Shown piece after piece: positions 22,225 to 30,667 of a DNA stretch of 42,984 bases (positions are counted from its first letter, which is position 1; each line of letters starts with the position of its first letter). The notes beneath the pieces are model-generated. The model did no database searches. It was not told where the DNA came from and was given only the letters and a program-made list of their open reading frames with translations. The translations under genes and the position numbers were made by a program. This DNA comes from Actinomadura bangladeshensis. GTDB lineage: Bacteria; Actinomycetota; Actinomycetes; Streptosporangiales; Streptosporangiaceae. The DNA lies in assembly GCF_004348335.1 (NCBI RefSeq), contig NZ_SMJW01000037.1, positions 1 to 42,984 of the forward strand, read 5' to 3'.

Positions 22225-22572
22225 ATGACCGCCTATGTCATCGCCCACTTGCAGGACGCCGCCCCGCACCCGGAGATCGCGGAGTACATCGAACGCCTCC
22301 CCTCGACCTTCGCGCCGCACGGCGGCCGCTACCTCGTGCACGCCACCGCGCACGAGGTGCTGGAGGGCGGCTGGCCCGGGGCCGTCGTGATGATCGGCTT
22401 CCCCGGGACCGCCGAGGCGCGGGCCTGGTGGGACTCGCCCGCGTACCGGGAGATCGCGCCGCTGCGCTCGCGGCACATCGAGGGCGACATCATCCTCGTC
22501 GGCGGCGTCCCCGAGGGCTACGACCCGGCCCCCGCCGCGCGGGCCGTGCGGGAGGCCGCGGCGCGCGCCTGA
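22225..22572 (+). CDS. DUF1330 family protein
   Basis: This 115-residue dimeric ferredoxin-like alpha/beta protein belongs to the DUF1330 family. Features are TAYVIAHLQD at the N-terminus, a long central helix IAEYIERLPSTFAPHGGRYLV and the signature WPGAVVMIGFPGTAEARAWWDSPAYREIAPLR. The biochemical role of the family is unknown. GAAAGGAG precedes the ATG. It converges with the cupin gene at 22577, only 4 bp past its own stop. Confidence 0.88.
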   Translation: MTAYVIAHLQDAAPHPEIAEYIERLPSTFAPHGGRYLVHATAHEVLEGGWPGAVVMIGFPGTAEARAWWDSPAYREIAPLRSRHIEGDIILVGGVPEGYDPAPAARAVREAAARA

Positions 22573-22576
22573 CCCG

Positions 22577-22918
22577 TCAGGCCAGGGCGTCGTAGTTGAA
22601 CCCGAAGGCGCGCACACCGGTCTCCGTGCGGGGCCGGTGGCTCGTCTTCGGGCCGAACGCGACGTAGGTGCCCGGTCCGTGGGTGCGGTCGCCCTCGATG
22701 ATCTCGCCGCTGACGACGAAGTACGCCTCGCCGTAGGTCTCGTGGACGTCGAGGTCCGGCCATTCCGCGCCCGGGGCGAGGTCGATCACCCACGTCCTGA
22801 TGCCCGGCATGCCGGGGAGCGTCCGCACCAGGACACCGGTCCCCAGCTCGACCGGCGGGACGCCCTCGACGTCCACGGGGAGCGTTTGCCCTGGTAGCAC
22901 CTCGTCCGGCATGGTCAT
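22577..22918 (-). CDS. Small cupin-domain protein
   Basis: This 113-residue protein is a single cupin barrel. The first motif region is WPDLDVHETYGEAYFVVSGEII (Glu and His available for metal) and the second is THGPGTYVAFGPKTSHRP. The metal-binding His set is incomplete compared with classical cupins, so a binding or regulatory role is as likely as an enzymatic one. The start is uncertain: ATG at 22918, 10 bp after the LuxR stop without its own Shine-Dalgarno sequence, implies translational coupling to the LAL regulator. An in-frame ATG lies two codons later. Confidence 0.72.
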   Translation of the reverse strand: MTMPDEVLPGQTLPVDVEGVPPVELGTGVLVRTLPGMPGIRTWVIDLAPGAEWPDLDVHETYGEAYFVVSGEIIEGDRTHGPGTYVAFGPKTSHRPRTETGVRAFGFNYDALA

Positions 22919-22928
22919 CGGGACAGTG

Positions 22929-25664
22929 TCACAGGCCCAGCCGGTCGGCACAATCCCGCAGCTCGCCCCGGGAGGCGACGCCGAGCTTGGGATACGCCTT
23001 GTAGAGGTGGTACCCGACCGTCCGGTGGCTGAGGAAGAGCTGCGCGGCGATGGCGCGGTTGGACAGGCCCCGCGCGGCCAGGCGGGCGATCTGCAGCTCC
23101 TGCGGGGTCAGGCCGGCGGCGCCGCCGGCGGGACGGGGGCCGCGGTCGCGGGCGCCGGTCGCGGTCAGCTCGGCGCGGGCGCGGTCGCCCCACGGACGCA
23201 TGCCGAGCCGGTCGAAGACCTCCAGGGCGTCGTTCAGCGGTCCGCGCGCCTCGGCCTTCCGCTGCGCCCTGCGCAGCCACTCGCCGTAGAGCAGCGCCGT
23301 CCTGGCGTACTCGAGCGCGCGGCGCTCCGGGTCGTGCAGCTCCAGGGCCGCGGCATAGGACGCCTCGGCCCGGTCGTCGGCGGCGAGCAGCCCGCGGCAG
23401 CGCAGGACGAGCGCGTCGGCCCACGGCTGCCGGACCGACCCGGCCCACCGCTCGAAGCGCGCCAGCGGCTCGGCGGCGCGTTCCGGCGCCCCCACCCGCA
23501 CGGCCGACTCCACCAGGTCGGGGACGGACCGCATCGCGCAGATGTGATGGCGCATCGGCTCGCGGGTGAGGCGCTCGAACCGGGCGAGGGCCGCCTCGGC
23601 GCGGCCGAGCCCGAGGTCGAGCAGGCCGAGCGACCAGTGCGCCCACGGCGCGCCGGGCGAGACGGCCCCGGCGGCGGCCCCCGCCAGCCCCTCCTCGGCG
23701 TTGCGCCGGCAGGACGCCTCCTCCCCCTCGGCCGCGTCGAGGTAGGCGAGGACGCTGCCGAACTGGCTGACCCACTGCCGCTGGCCGGTGTCGCGGGCGA
23801 GCCCGAGGGCCTCGGTCGCGGTGCCGAGCGCGTCGAGGTGCCGTCCGGTGAACACCTCGCTCTCGGCCACGAAGAACAGCACCGTCGGCAGCCGTCCGGC
23901 GCCGCCCCGGTCGCGGTGCTCGGCGGCGAGCGAGGCCGCGAGTTCGCCGGCGTCGGCGTCCTGGCCGAGGGCGAGCGCCGCCCCGCAGACAAGCATCAGC
24001 ACCTGGTCGGGGACGCGGCCACGCCGCCGCACCGCCGCGAGGGTGGCGGCCAGTGGCGGCGGACGGTCGGCACGGTCCGGGTCGAGCGGGACGAGATGGG
24101 CCCGCACCGGTGCGAGCGGGTCCGCGTCGTCCAGCGGCAGCGCGGCCAGCCGGTCCAGCGTCGCCGCGAGCTGCCGTTCCCCCAGGTACCAGGACGTGTG
24201 CACCGCCTGGATCAGCAGCGCGGCGGCCTGCCCCGGATCGGTGCCGCGGACGAGGTCGGCGCCGTCGAGCAGCGACCGGTGGGCGGCCGGGTAGGCGCCC
24301 TGCCAGAAGTCCGCGAGCGCCCGGACCTGCGCGGTCCGCGCGTGCACCGCGGGGGCGTCCGGCAGCCGCCCGGCCGCGCGGTCGCCGAGGGCCCGGGCGC
24401 GTTCCAGGTCGCCCGCCTCCAGCGCCGCCTCCGCCGCGAGGGCCTCGCGGTGCGCCCTGGCGGCCGGCTCGGGGCTCAGCCGGGCGGCCCGCTCGTAGGC
24501 CGCCGCGGCCGCCTCGGGGCCGCCGCGCTCGCGGGCGCGCGCGGCGGTGCGCTCCAGCGCGGCCGCGGCCTCCTCGTCGGCCTCGGTGGCGGCGGCCGCC
24601 AGATGCCAGGCCCGGCGGTCGGCGTGCTCCGGCGGGGCGAGCGCGGCGGCGAGCGCGCGGTGGACGGCGAGGCGCCGCCCCAGCGGCGCCCGCTGGTGGA
24701 CGGCCGCACGGATCAGCGGGTGGCGGAAGCGGATCACGGTGCCGTCGGCGTCGCCGCGCACCACCAGCCCCGCCCGCTCGGCGGGGGCGAGGTCCTCCGC
24801 CGCCGCCCCCAGCGCGGCGGCGGCGCGCAGGATCACGGCGAGCTCGCCGGTCTCGTCGGCCGCCACCACCAGCAGCAGGTCCTGGCAGCGCTCCGGCATC
24901 CGGCTGACCTGGCCGTGGAAGGCCAGGTGCAGCCGGCCGGTGAGGGGGAGCGCCCCCGGCGCGAACGCGCCGCCGCCCTCGGCGGCCAGGGCGACCGGCA
25001 GCTCCAGCAGGGCCAGCGGGTTGCCGCCGGCGAGGGCGAGCAGGCGGTAGCGCACGGCGGGCGGGAGCGGATGCCGGTCGAGCAGCGCGGCCGCCGCCTC
25101 CGGCGCCAGCCCGGACAGCCGCAGCTCCGGCAGGCCGGAGGCGGGGAAGGGCTCCTCAGTGTCCCGGGCCGCGAAGAGCATGGCCACGCCCTCGGCGTGC
25201 AGGCGCCGCGCGGCGAACAGCAGCGCGTCCCGCGACGCCCGGTCGAGCCACTGCGCGTCGTCGACGAGGCACAGCAGCCCCGTCCCGTCCGCGTGCTCGG
25301 CCAGCAGGGACAGCACCGCCAGCCCGACCAGCATCGGGTCGGAGCCGGACGCGGGCCCGAGCCCGAACGCCGCGGCCAGCGCCGCGCGCTGCGGCTCGGG
25401 CAGCGCGTCGAGGGAACCGAGCGCCGGGCGCAGCAGCAGTTGCAGCCCGGAGAACGGCAGCTCCGCCTCGGACTCGATCCCCGTCCCGCGGAGCAGCCGC
25501 ATGTCCCCGGCCGCGGCGGCGGCGTGCTCCAGCAGCGCCGTCTTGCCGATGCCCGCCTCGCCGAGCAGCACCAGCGACGAACTGGTGCCCGCGCGGGCCC
25601 GCGCCAGCAGGTCGGCGATCGCGTCCTGCTCGGGCTTCCTCCCGCGCAGCTCGTCCCCACCCAT
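22929..25664 (-). CDS. LAL-type LuxR regulator (AAA ATPase plus C-terminal HTH)
   Basis: This 911-residue regulator has the LAL architecture (LuxR-like ATP-binding regulators). An N-terminal AAA/STAND ATPase includes Walker A GEAGIGKT (35-42) and Walker B LLCLVDDAQWLD. A large central region of TPR-like helical repeats lies at about 350-820. The C-terminal LuxR HTH is at about 845-905 (LTPQELQIARLAARGLSNRA, AAQLFLSHRTVGYHLYKAYPKLG). ATP and a ligand or protein usually set its activity. It starts 27 bp after the GH43 stop and its stop is 10 bp before the cupin start, so GH43, LAL and cupin could be one transcript under the LacI operator. The start ATG has a weak AGGATGG. A long reverse-strand reading frame opposite it is an artefact of the GC bias. 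Confidence 0.93.
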   Translation of the reverse strand: MGGDELRGRKPEQDAIADLLARARAGTSSSLVLLGEAGIGKTALLEHAAAAAGDMRLLRGTGIESEAELPFSGLQLLLRPALGSLDALPEPQRAALAAAFGLGPASGSDPMLVGLAVLSLLAEHADGTGLLCLVDDAQWLDRASRDALLFAARRLHAEGVAMLFAARDTEEPFPASGLPELRLSGLAPEAAAALLDRHPLPPAVRYRLLALAGGNPLALLELPVALAAEGGGAFAPGALPLTGRLHLAFHGQVSRMPERCQDLLLVVAADETGELAVILRAAAALGAAAEDLAPAERAGLVVRGDADGTVIRFRHPLIRAAVHQRAPLGRRLAVHRALAAALAPPEHADRRAWHLAAAATEADEEAAAALERTAARARERGGPEAAAAAYERAARLSPEPAARAHREALAAEAALEAGDLERARALGDRAAGRLPDAPAVHARTAQVRALADFWQGAYPAAHRSLLDGADLVRGTDPGQAAALLIQAVHTSWYLGERQLAATLDRLAALPLDDADPLAPVRAHLVPLDPDRADRPPPLAATLAAVRRRGRVPDQVLMLVCGAALALGQDADAGELAASLAAEHRDRGGAGRLPTVLFFVAESEVFTGRHLDALGTATEALGLARDTGQRQWVSQFGSVLAYLDAAEGEEASCRRNAEEGLAGAAAGAVSPGAPWAHWSLGLLDLGLGRAEAALARFERLTREPMRHHICAMRSVPDLVESAVRVGAPERAAEPLARFERWAGSVRQPWADALVLRCRGLLAADDRAEASYAAALELHDPERRALEYARTALLYGEWLRRAQRKAEARGPLNDALEVFDRLGMRPWGDRARAELTATGARDRGPRPAGGAAGLTPQELQIARLAARGLSNRAIAAQLFLSHRTVGYHLYKAYPKLGVASRGELRDCADRLGL

Positions 25665-25691
25665 GGGGCCATCCTGGCAAACCCGGCGGCC

Positions 25692-26534
25692 TCAGTAGAC
25701 GTAGGGCCAGGCGGCGCCGTCCCAGCCGAGGAGGTTGATGCCCAGGTAGGAGGCACCGCTGTCCGCGTAGTAGTGGTAGAAGAGGACGTCCCCGTCGACA
25801 TCGCTGAGGACGGCCTCGTGCCCCGGCCCGTGGATCGAGCCGTGGCCGGCGAGGATCTCGGTGCCGCCGCCGGAGTTCATGGCCACACCGTTGCGGTCGA
25901 CGTACGGGCCGGTGACCGAGGTCGACCGGCCGACCATGACGCGGTACGTGCTGGCGGCGCCCCGGCAGCAGTAGTCGAAGGACACGAACAGGTAGTAGTA
26001 GCCGCCGTGCCGGTAGATGAACGGCGCCTCGATCGGGCCGCCGCCCCGGGAGGCGATGGAGCGGACGGACGTGTCGGACGCCGAGCGCAGGCCGCTGCCC
26101 GCGTCCAGGCGGATCATCTTGATGCCCGACCAGAACGACCCGAAGGTCAGCCACCACCGGCCCGATCCGTCGACGACGAGGTTCGGGTCGATCGCGTTGT
26201 AGTTCACCGAGCCGCTGCTCTCGATCACCTTGCCGCGGTTCGTCCAGGTTCCGGCCGCGCCGCTGGGGCTGGTGGCCAGGAAGATCGCGGAGTGCTGCGA
26301 GCCGAACGTGGACGCCGAGTAGTACAGGTAGAACTGGCCGTTGTGGTAGGAGATGTCGGGCGCCCACAGGCTGCGGGAGCCACCGGTGTAGGACGCGGTC
26401 CACGGCGCGCCGCCGGGGAAGGCGGTCCCGGCGCTGCGCCACGCGGTCCGGTCGGTGGACGTCTTGATCGGGATGTCGTCGCCCGTCGTGACGACGATGT
26501 ACGTCCCATCGGGCGCCCGGACGGGAGCGGTCAT
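25692..26534 (-). CDS. GH43 arabinanase-like protein, N-terminally shortened, catalytic base missing
   Basis: This 280-residue protein is a GH43 endo-arabinanase-like five-bladed beta-propeller. Present are SLWAPDISYHNGQFYLYYSAS, NAIDPNLVVDG (Asp116, transition-state modulator), GGPIEAPFIYRHGGYYY (Glu169, acid) and GPGHEAV. Family members begin with a signal peptide and a HDPSVVRAPDG segment whose Asp is the catalytic base. Here the coding sequence begins MTAPVRAPDG behind a good GAGGAGAG site, so the base and signal peptide are absent. In another frame the same DNA reads SPSHD, and removing one base would rejoin HD to APVRAPDG. A frameshift or recent truncation is likely, or a sequencing error; otherwise it is a binding protein. 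It has a leader of about 220 nt from a LacI-controlled promoter. Confidence 0.75.
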   Translation of the reverse strand: MTAPVRAPDGTYIVVTTGDDIPIKTSTDRTAWRSAGTAFPGGAPWTASYTGGSRSLWAPDISYHNGQFYLYYSASTFGSQHSAIFLATSPSGAAGTWTNRGKVIESSGSVNYNAIDPNLVVDGSGRWWLTFGSFWSGIKMIRLDAGSGLRSASDTSVRSIASRGGGPIEAPFIYRHGGYYYLFVSFDYCCRGAASTYRVMVGRSTSVTGPYVDRNGVAMNSGGGTEILAGHGSIHGPGHEAVLSDVDGDVLFYHYYADSGASYLGINLLGWDGAAWPYVY

Positions 26535-26747
26535 GTGACGGGCTCTCCTCTCGGATGACGCTGCCGGCCCGACATGCGCGGCGGCAGCCGGCCCGGGTGG
26601 CCGGGAGACCGCGCGCACAGCAGCGGGTGTGACCGGTAACATCGACGCCGACGTGGGAGCCTTCGCCTTCTTCCGGGAATGCCGGGCGCCGGCGCCCGTC
26701 GCCGCGACGGCCGGCGGTGCGAGCGGCGAGCCGCCCGCGACCGACGA

Positions 26748-26793
26748 TTGCAGCGCTGCAAAACAGGATGCACCGGCCCCCTGCGCGACGCAA
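26748..26793 (-). promoter_or_regulatory. Promoter and LacI operator of the GH43 gene
   Basis: On the minus strand TTGCGT (26793-26788), a 17-bp spacer and CATCCT (26770-26765) are followed by the perfect palindrome TTGCAGCGCTGCAA (26761-26748) over the expected start point. The same arrangement occurs at the GH51 promoter. It is about 220 nt upstream of the GH43 start. The rest of 26535-26835 holds no other feature that I can support. Confidence 0.7.
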
Positions 26794-26835
26794 TACGGCC
26801 ATGAAAACTCCCCGCCGGGCCGCCGCGGGGCGGGC

Positions 26836-27870
26836 TCAGCCGGACGCGCGCCCGGCCGTGCTCTCCCGGACGATCAGCCGGTGCGGCGCCCGCAGCTCCA
26901 GCCCCGGCGGCGGGGTCGTGCTGCCGATGCGCAGCAGCAGGCGCTCGACGGCGGTGGCCGCGATCATGCCCTTGTCCGGGGAGATCGTGGTGACCGTGGG
27001 GTTGGAGTACCGGCCGTCCTCGATGTCGTCGTAGCCGATCACGGCGACGTCCTCGGGCACGCGCATCCCGCGCGAGACGAGGGTGCGGATGGCGCCCAGC
27101 GCGACGAGGTCGCTGTAGCAGAAGACGGCGTCCGGCGGGTCGTCCCGGTCGAGCAGGAAGGCCATGGCCTCGGCGCCGTCGGCCCGGTTGAAGCGGGGCC
27201 TGCCGATGATGAGGTCCTCGTGCACGGGCAGGCCGCGGCGCTCGTGCGCCTCGCGGAAGCCCCGGGTGCGCAGCTGGGCCGCCTCGCCGGTCTCGTACGG
27301 CTGGTCCCCGATCGCGGCGACGCGGCGGCGGCCGAGGTCGAGGAGGTGCTCGGTGGCGTGCCGGGACGCCTCGACGTCGTCGATGCCGACGTGGTCGAAC
27401 GTTCCATCGCTGACCCGCTCGCCGAGGATGACCAGCGGCAGGTTCGGGTCGCGGTCGGCGAGGGCGCGCTGGGAGAGGCCGAGCGGGCTGAAGATCACCC
27501 CGTCGAAGAGCAGCCGGCTGGAGCCGTGGTCGATGAGCATCCGCTCGTGCTCGCGGTCGCCGTCCGTCTGGTCGATCAGGACGTTGTAGCCCTGGACGCG
27601 GGCCGCACGGATGATGTCCTGCAGCAGCTCGGAGAAGTACGGCGTGTCCAGGTACGGGACGACGACGGCGATCTGCCCGGAGCGCCCGCGGGCGAGGTTG
27701 CGGGCGAGCACGTTGGGCCGGTAGCCGAGCCGGTCGACGGCCTCCTGCACGCGCCGCCGGGTGTGCTCGGTGACGTTCGCGTAGCCGTTCACCACGTTGG
27801 AGACCGTCCGGCTGGAGACGCCGGCCAGTTCGGCCACGTCGCGCAGGGTCACCTCGCGCCCTCGTCGCAT
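26836..27870 (-). CDS. LacI-family repressor of the arabinan locus
   Basis: This 344-residue protein has a classic LacI HTH at residues 5-50 (VTLRDVAELAGVSSRTVSNV, VNGYANVTEHTRRRVQEAVD) with hinge RLGYRPNVLARNLARGRSGQIAV, then a periplasmic-binding-protein-like sugar domain. The ATG at 27870 has GGAGGGGACGG upstream; earlier starts are out of the conserved region. Two identical TTGCAGCGCTGCAA-type palindromes, the usual form for LacI regulators in actinomycetes, lie upstream of GH43 and GH51, which flank this gene. It therefore very likely represses arabinan/arabinoside use until an arabinose-type inducer is present. The inducer is inferred from the enzymes, not from the sequence. Confidence 0.93.
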   Translation of the reverse strand: MRRGREVTLRDVAELAGVSSRTVSNVVNGYANVTEHTRRRVQEAVDRLGYRPNVLARNLARGRSGQIAVVVPYLDTPYFSELLQDIIRAARVQGYNVLIDQTDGDREHERMLIDHGSSRLLFDGVIFSPLGLSQRALADRDPNLPLVILGERVSDGTFDHVGIDDVEASRHATEHLLDLGRRRVAAIGDQPYETGEAAQLRTRGFREAHERRGLPVHEDLIIGRPRFNRADGAEAMAFLLDRDDPPDAVFCYSDLVALGAIRTLVSRGMRVPEDVAVIGYDDIEDGRYSNPTVTTISPDKGMIAATAVERLLLRIGSTTPPPGLELRAPHRLIVRESTAGRASG

Positions 27871-27935
27871 GCCCGTCCCCTCCGGTCGGTCGGCGGCCCG
27901 CTCCCGCCCGTCACAAGCTTCCGGCAGGTTCCCTC

Positions 27936-27981
27936 TTGCCGTCCACCAGCGCGGCGTGCATCCTGTTTGCAGCGCTGCAAA
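27936..27981 (+). promoter_or_regulatory. Promoter and LacI operator of the GH51 gene
   Basis: TTGCCG (27936-27941), a 17-bp spacer and CATCCT (27959-27964) are followed by the 16-bp palindrome TTTGCAGCGCTGCAAA (27966-27981). The layout and much of the flanking sequence (GTGCATCCTGTTT) match the GH43 promoter. The LacI gene starts about 65 bp away on the other strand, so it may autoregulate. A leader of about 210 nt follows, with no gene visible in it. Confidence 0.72.
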
Positions 27982-28193
27982 AGGATAGTGGAACCCGATG
28001 GGCGGTGTGCTCATCGGGGACGACATGCGACTCGCGCCACGCCGAGGCGGAGGAACGCGCTGCGATGAGCCCGGCGACGATGGACGGGACGTCCACGAGA
28101 ACCACCGCCCCGGCGCCCCGCCGGACCTCCCGGTTCAGCACCGGACGCCTCGCCTCGCACACCGTCCGCGACACCGTCCCCCGAAGGGAAGCC

Positions 28194-29717
28194 ATGCTGC
28201 ACGCATCCGCCGTCCTCGACCCCGCCTCGGTCGTGGCCCCGGTCAGCCGCCGCACGTTCGGCTCGTTCGTCGAGCACATGGGGCGCTGCGTCTACACCGG
28301 GATCTACGAACCGGACCACCCGGCGGCGGACGAGGACGGGTTCCGCACCGACGTCCTCGCGCTGACCCGCGAGCTGGGCGTCACGATGGTGCGCTATCCG
28401 GGCGGCAACTTCGTCTCCGGATACCGCTGGGAGGACGGCATCGGGCCGCGCGACCGGCGTCCCCGCCGCCGCGACCTCGCCTGGCACAGCGTCGAGACGA
28501 ACCAGGTCGGCATCGACGAGTTCGCCCGGTGGGCGGACAAGGCCGACGTCGAGATCATGTACGCGGTGAACCTCGGCACCCGGGGCGTCCAGGAGGCACT
28601 GGACGTCCACGAGTACGTGAACCATCCCGAAGGGACCACCCTCTCCGACCTGCGGCGCGCGAACGGCGCGGCCAAGCCGTACGGCATCACGCTGTGGTGC
28701 CTCGGCAACGAGATGGACGGGCCGTGGCAGCTCGGGCACAGGACGGCCCACGAGTACGGGCTGCTCGCCGCGTCCACCGCCCGTGCGCTGCGCTCGGCGG
28801 AACCCGGTCTGGAGCTGGTGGTCTGCGGCAGCTCCGGCTCGGGGATGCCGACGTTCGGCGCGTGGGAGGCGACCGTCCTGGAGCACGCGTACGACCTCGT
28901 CGACTACGTCTCCTGCCACGCCTACTACGAGGAGCTGGACGGCGACCTCGGCTCGTTCCTGGCGAGCGCCGTCGACATGGACCACTTCGTCGACAGCATC
29001 GTCGCCACCGCCGACAGCGTCGGCGCGCGGCTGCGCAGCAAGAAGAAGATCAACCTGTCGTTCGACGAGTGGAACGTCTGGTACCTGTCCCGCTTCCAGG
29101 GCCAGGAGCCGCCCGAGGGCTGGGACGTGGCGCCGCGCGTCATCGAGGACGAGTACAACGTGGCGGACGCGGTCGTCGTCGGCAACCTGCTGATCTCCCT
29201 GCTGCGGCACAGCGACCGGGTCACCGCCGCCTGCCAGGCGCAGTTGGTCAACGTCATCGCCCCGATCCGCACCGAACCGGGCGGCCCGGCCTGGCGGCAG
29301 ACGATCTTCCACCCGTTCGCGAAGACCGCCGCCCTGGCCCGGGGCGACGTCCTGCGCACCCGGCTCACGTCGCCCACCTACGACACCCCGCGCTACGGCG
29401 AGGTCCCGGTGGTCGACGCGATCGCCACCCACGACGCGGAGTCCGGCGACGTGGTCGTCTTCGCCGTCAACCGCGACCAGAACGCCCCGCTGGAGCTGAC
29501 GGTGGACCTGCACCTGTTCCCCGAGCAGCTGCGGCCGGCCGAGACGTACACGCTGACCGACACCGACCTGACCGCTACCAACACCCGCGAAGCCCCCGAC
29601 CGCGTCGTGCTCCGTCCCAACGAGCATGTGTCGATCGACGGCCCCACGCTCAAGGCCGTCCTGCCCCGGGTGTCCTGGACGGCCATCCGGCTGACCCGCG
29701 CGGGAGAGGAGCGCTGA
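28194..29717 (+). CDS. abfA: GH51 alpha-L-arabinofuranosidase, intracellular
   Basis: This 507-residue GH51 enzyme removes terminal alpha-L-arabinofuranosyl residues from arabinan or arabinoxylan oligosaccharides. The N-terminal signature is FGSFVEHMGRCVYTGIYEPDHP, the acid/base is Glu173 in WCLGNEMDGPW, and the nucleophile is Glu292 in SFDEWNVWY. The (beta/alpha)8 barrel and C-terminal beta-sandwich (ATHDAESGDVVVFAVNRDQN) are complete. There is no signal peptide, so it acts inside the cell after import, although no arabinoside transporter is encoded here. The ATG at 28194 has GAAGGGAAG upstream; an in-frame ATG at 28065 would add an unconserved tail. The LacI operator sits about 210 bp upstream. 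Confidence 0.95.
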   Translation: MLHASAVLDPASVVAPVSRRTFGSFVEHMGRCVYTGIYEPDHPAADEDGFRTDVLALTRELGVTMVRYPGGNFVSGYRWEDGIGPRDRRPRRRDLAWHSVETNQVGIDEFARWADKADVEIMYAVNLGTRGVQEALDVHEYVNHPEGTTLSDLRRANGAAKPYGITLWCLGNEMDGPWQLGHRTAHEYGLLAASTARALRSAEPGLELVVCGSSGSGMPTFGAWEATVLEHAYDLVDYVSCHAYYEELDGDLGSFLASAVDMDHFVDSIVATADSVGARLRSKKKINLSFDEWNVWYLSRFQGQEPPEGWDVAPRVIEDEYNVADAVVVGNLLISLLRHSDRVTAACQAQLVNVIAPIRTEPGGPAWRQTIFHPFAKTAALARGDVLRTRLTSPTYDTPRYGEVPVVDAIATHDAESGDVVVFAVNRDQNAPLELTVDLHLFPEQLRPAETYTLTDTDLTATNTREAPDRVVLRPNEHVSIDGPTLKAVLPRVSWTAIRLTRAGEER

Positions 29718-29731
29718 GGCTCGCGTCGAGG

Positions 29732-30490
29732 TCACTCGGTGAGGCGCAGGGTGGCGGCTATGCCGTAGTGGTCGGAGAGGTGCGTGCGGTCGCCGCCGGG
29801 TAGGCGGACCTCGTCCTTGAAGACGACGCGGGCTTCCGCCGTCAGCCCCGGCCTGTGGAGGAGTTGGTCTATCGCCCCGATGTCGGCGCATTCGGGGCGA
29901 TAGGTCGGTTCCGTACTGCCGGCGAGGGCGTCGCGCAGGCCGGCGGCGGACGCGAACGCCGCGAAGTAGGGGGAGTCGCGGGGGACGTTGAAGTCGCCCA
30001 TGGCGACCAGCGGTTCCACCGGATCGATCCGCCTGATGGCGGTCGCCAGCCGGCCGAGTTCGGCCTGCTCCGCCTTTGTGTAGGCGTTGGACGGAGACCA
30101 GTCCATGTCCATGTTCGCGGAAAGGTGCGTGTTGACCACCGTGAGATGACCGTTCGGCAGTTTTATGCGGGTGAACAGCGCGCCTTTGTTCAGCAGCCAT
30201 TCAGGGCGGGCCGGACGGGCGGGAGCGAAAGGCTCGTAGCGGGTGCGGGCGATGGGCCATCGGGAAAGGGTGACCAGGCCGCCGCGGACCAGCGGGAATC
30301 CCCAGGCCCGCGCCATGTGGGGATAGGAGGGCGTCAGGCGGCGGAGCGCGGCCAGAATGAACGGCGATATCACCTCTTGCAGGCAGACGACATCGTGGTC
30401 GGAGTCGTCGAGTACGCCGGCCAGGGCCTCGATGCGGTCCCGGGCCCGTCCTCTGAAGAGCGTGTTGAAGGTGAGGACGCGGATGCTCAT
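29732..30490 (-). CDS. Endonuclease/exonuclease/phosphatase-family protein
   Basis: This 252-residue metal-dependent EEP-fold hydrolase begins with MSIRVLTFNTLFRGRARDRIEAL, the nucleophile-metal strand. The catalytic Glu is in VVCLQEVISPF, the DN-type pair is in LVAMGDFNVP (Asp, Asn), and the C-terminal His pair is in THLSDHYGIAATL. Family members cleave phosphodiesters of DNA, RNA or phospholipids (sphingomyelinase-like); this sequence does not decide which. It is not secreted. The ATG at 30490 has GTAGGGTGG nearby. It is convergent with the GH51 gene, 15 bp away. Its promoter region (30532-30580) is unusually AT-rich. Confidence 0.88.
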   Translation of the reverse strand: MSIRVLTFNTLFRGRARDRIEALAGVLDDSDHDVVCLQEVISPFILAALRRLTPSYPHMARAWGFPLVRGGLVTLSRWPIARTRYEPFAPARPARPEWLLNKGALFTRIKLPNGHLTVVNTHLSANMDMDWSPSNAYTKAEQAELGRLATAIRRIDPVEPLVAMGDFNVPRDSPYFAAFASAAGLRDALAGSTEPTYRPECADIGAIDQLLHRPGLTAEARVVFKDEVRLPGGDRTHLSDHYGIAATLRLTE

Positions 30491-30667
30491 GGCCGCCACC
30501 CTACGTCGGCAGGGCCCCGGCCGCGGGATGACTTATCGGATGAATGTGCGTTTTGCGTTATTTATTGCTAGCCCGTTCGCGCGGTGGTCTGTCCCGTTCG
30601 CGTTGAAGGGCGGCGCGCGGTGGGCCATGATGGGGGCCGGCCACCCGACTCACGAAAGCTCCCCTTA

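Noticed and set aside
22800..26558. A 1252-codon frame on the plus strand opposite the LAL and GH43 genes
   Set aside because: It is a mirror frame of very GC-rich coding DNA. No domain is recognisable, and the opposite strand has clear AAA/LuxR and GH43 motifs.
28011..30200. A 729-codon frame on the minus strand opposite the GH51 gene
   Set aside because: It has no domain and lies opposite an enzyme with complete catalytic motifs.
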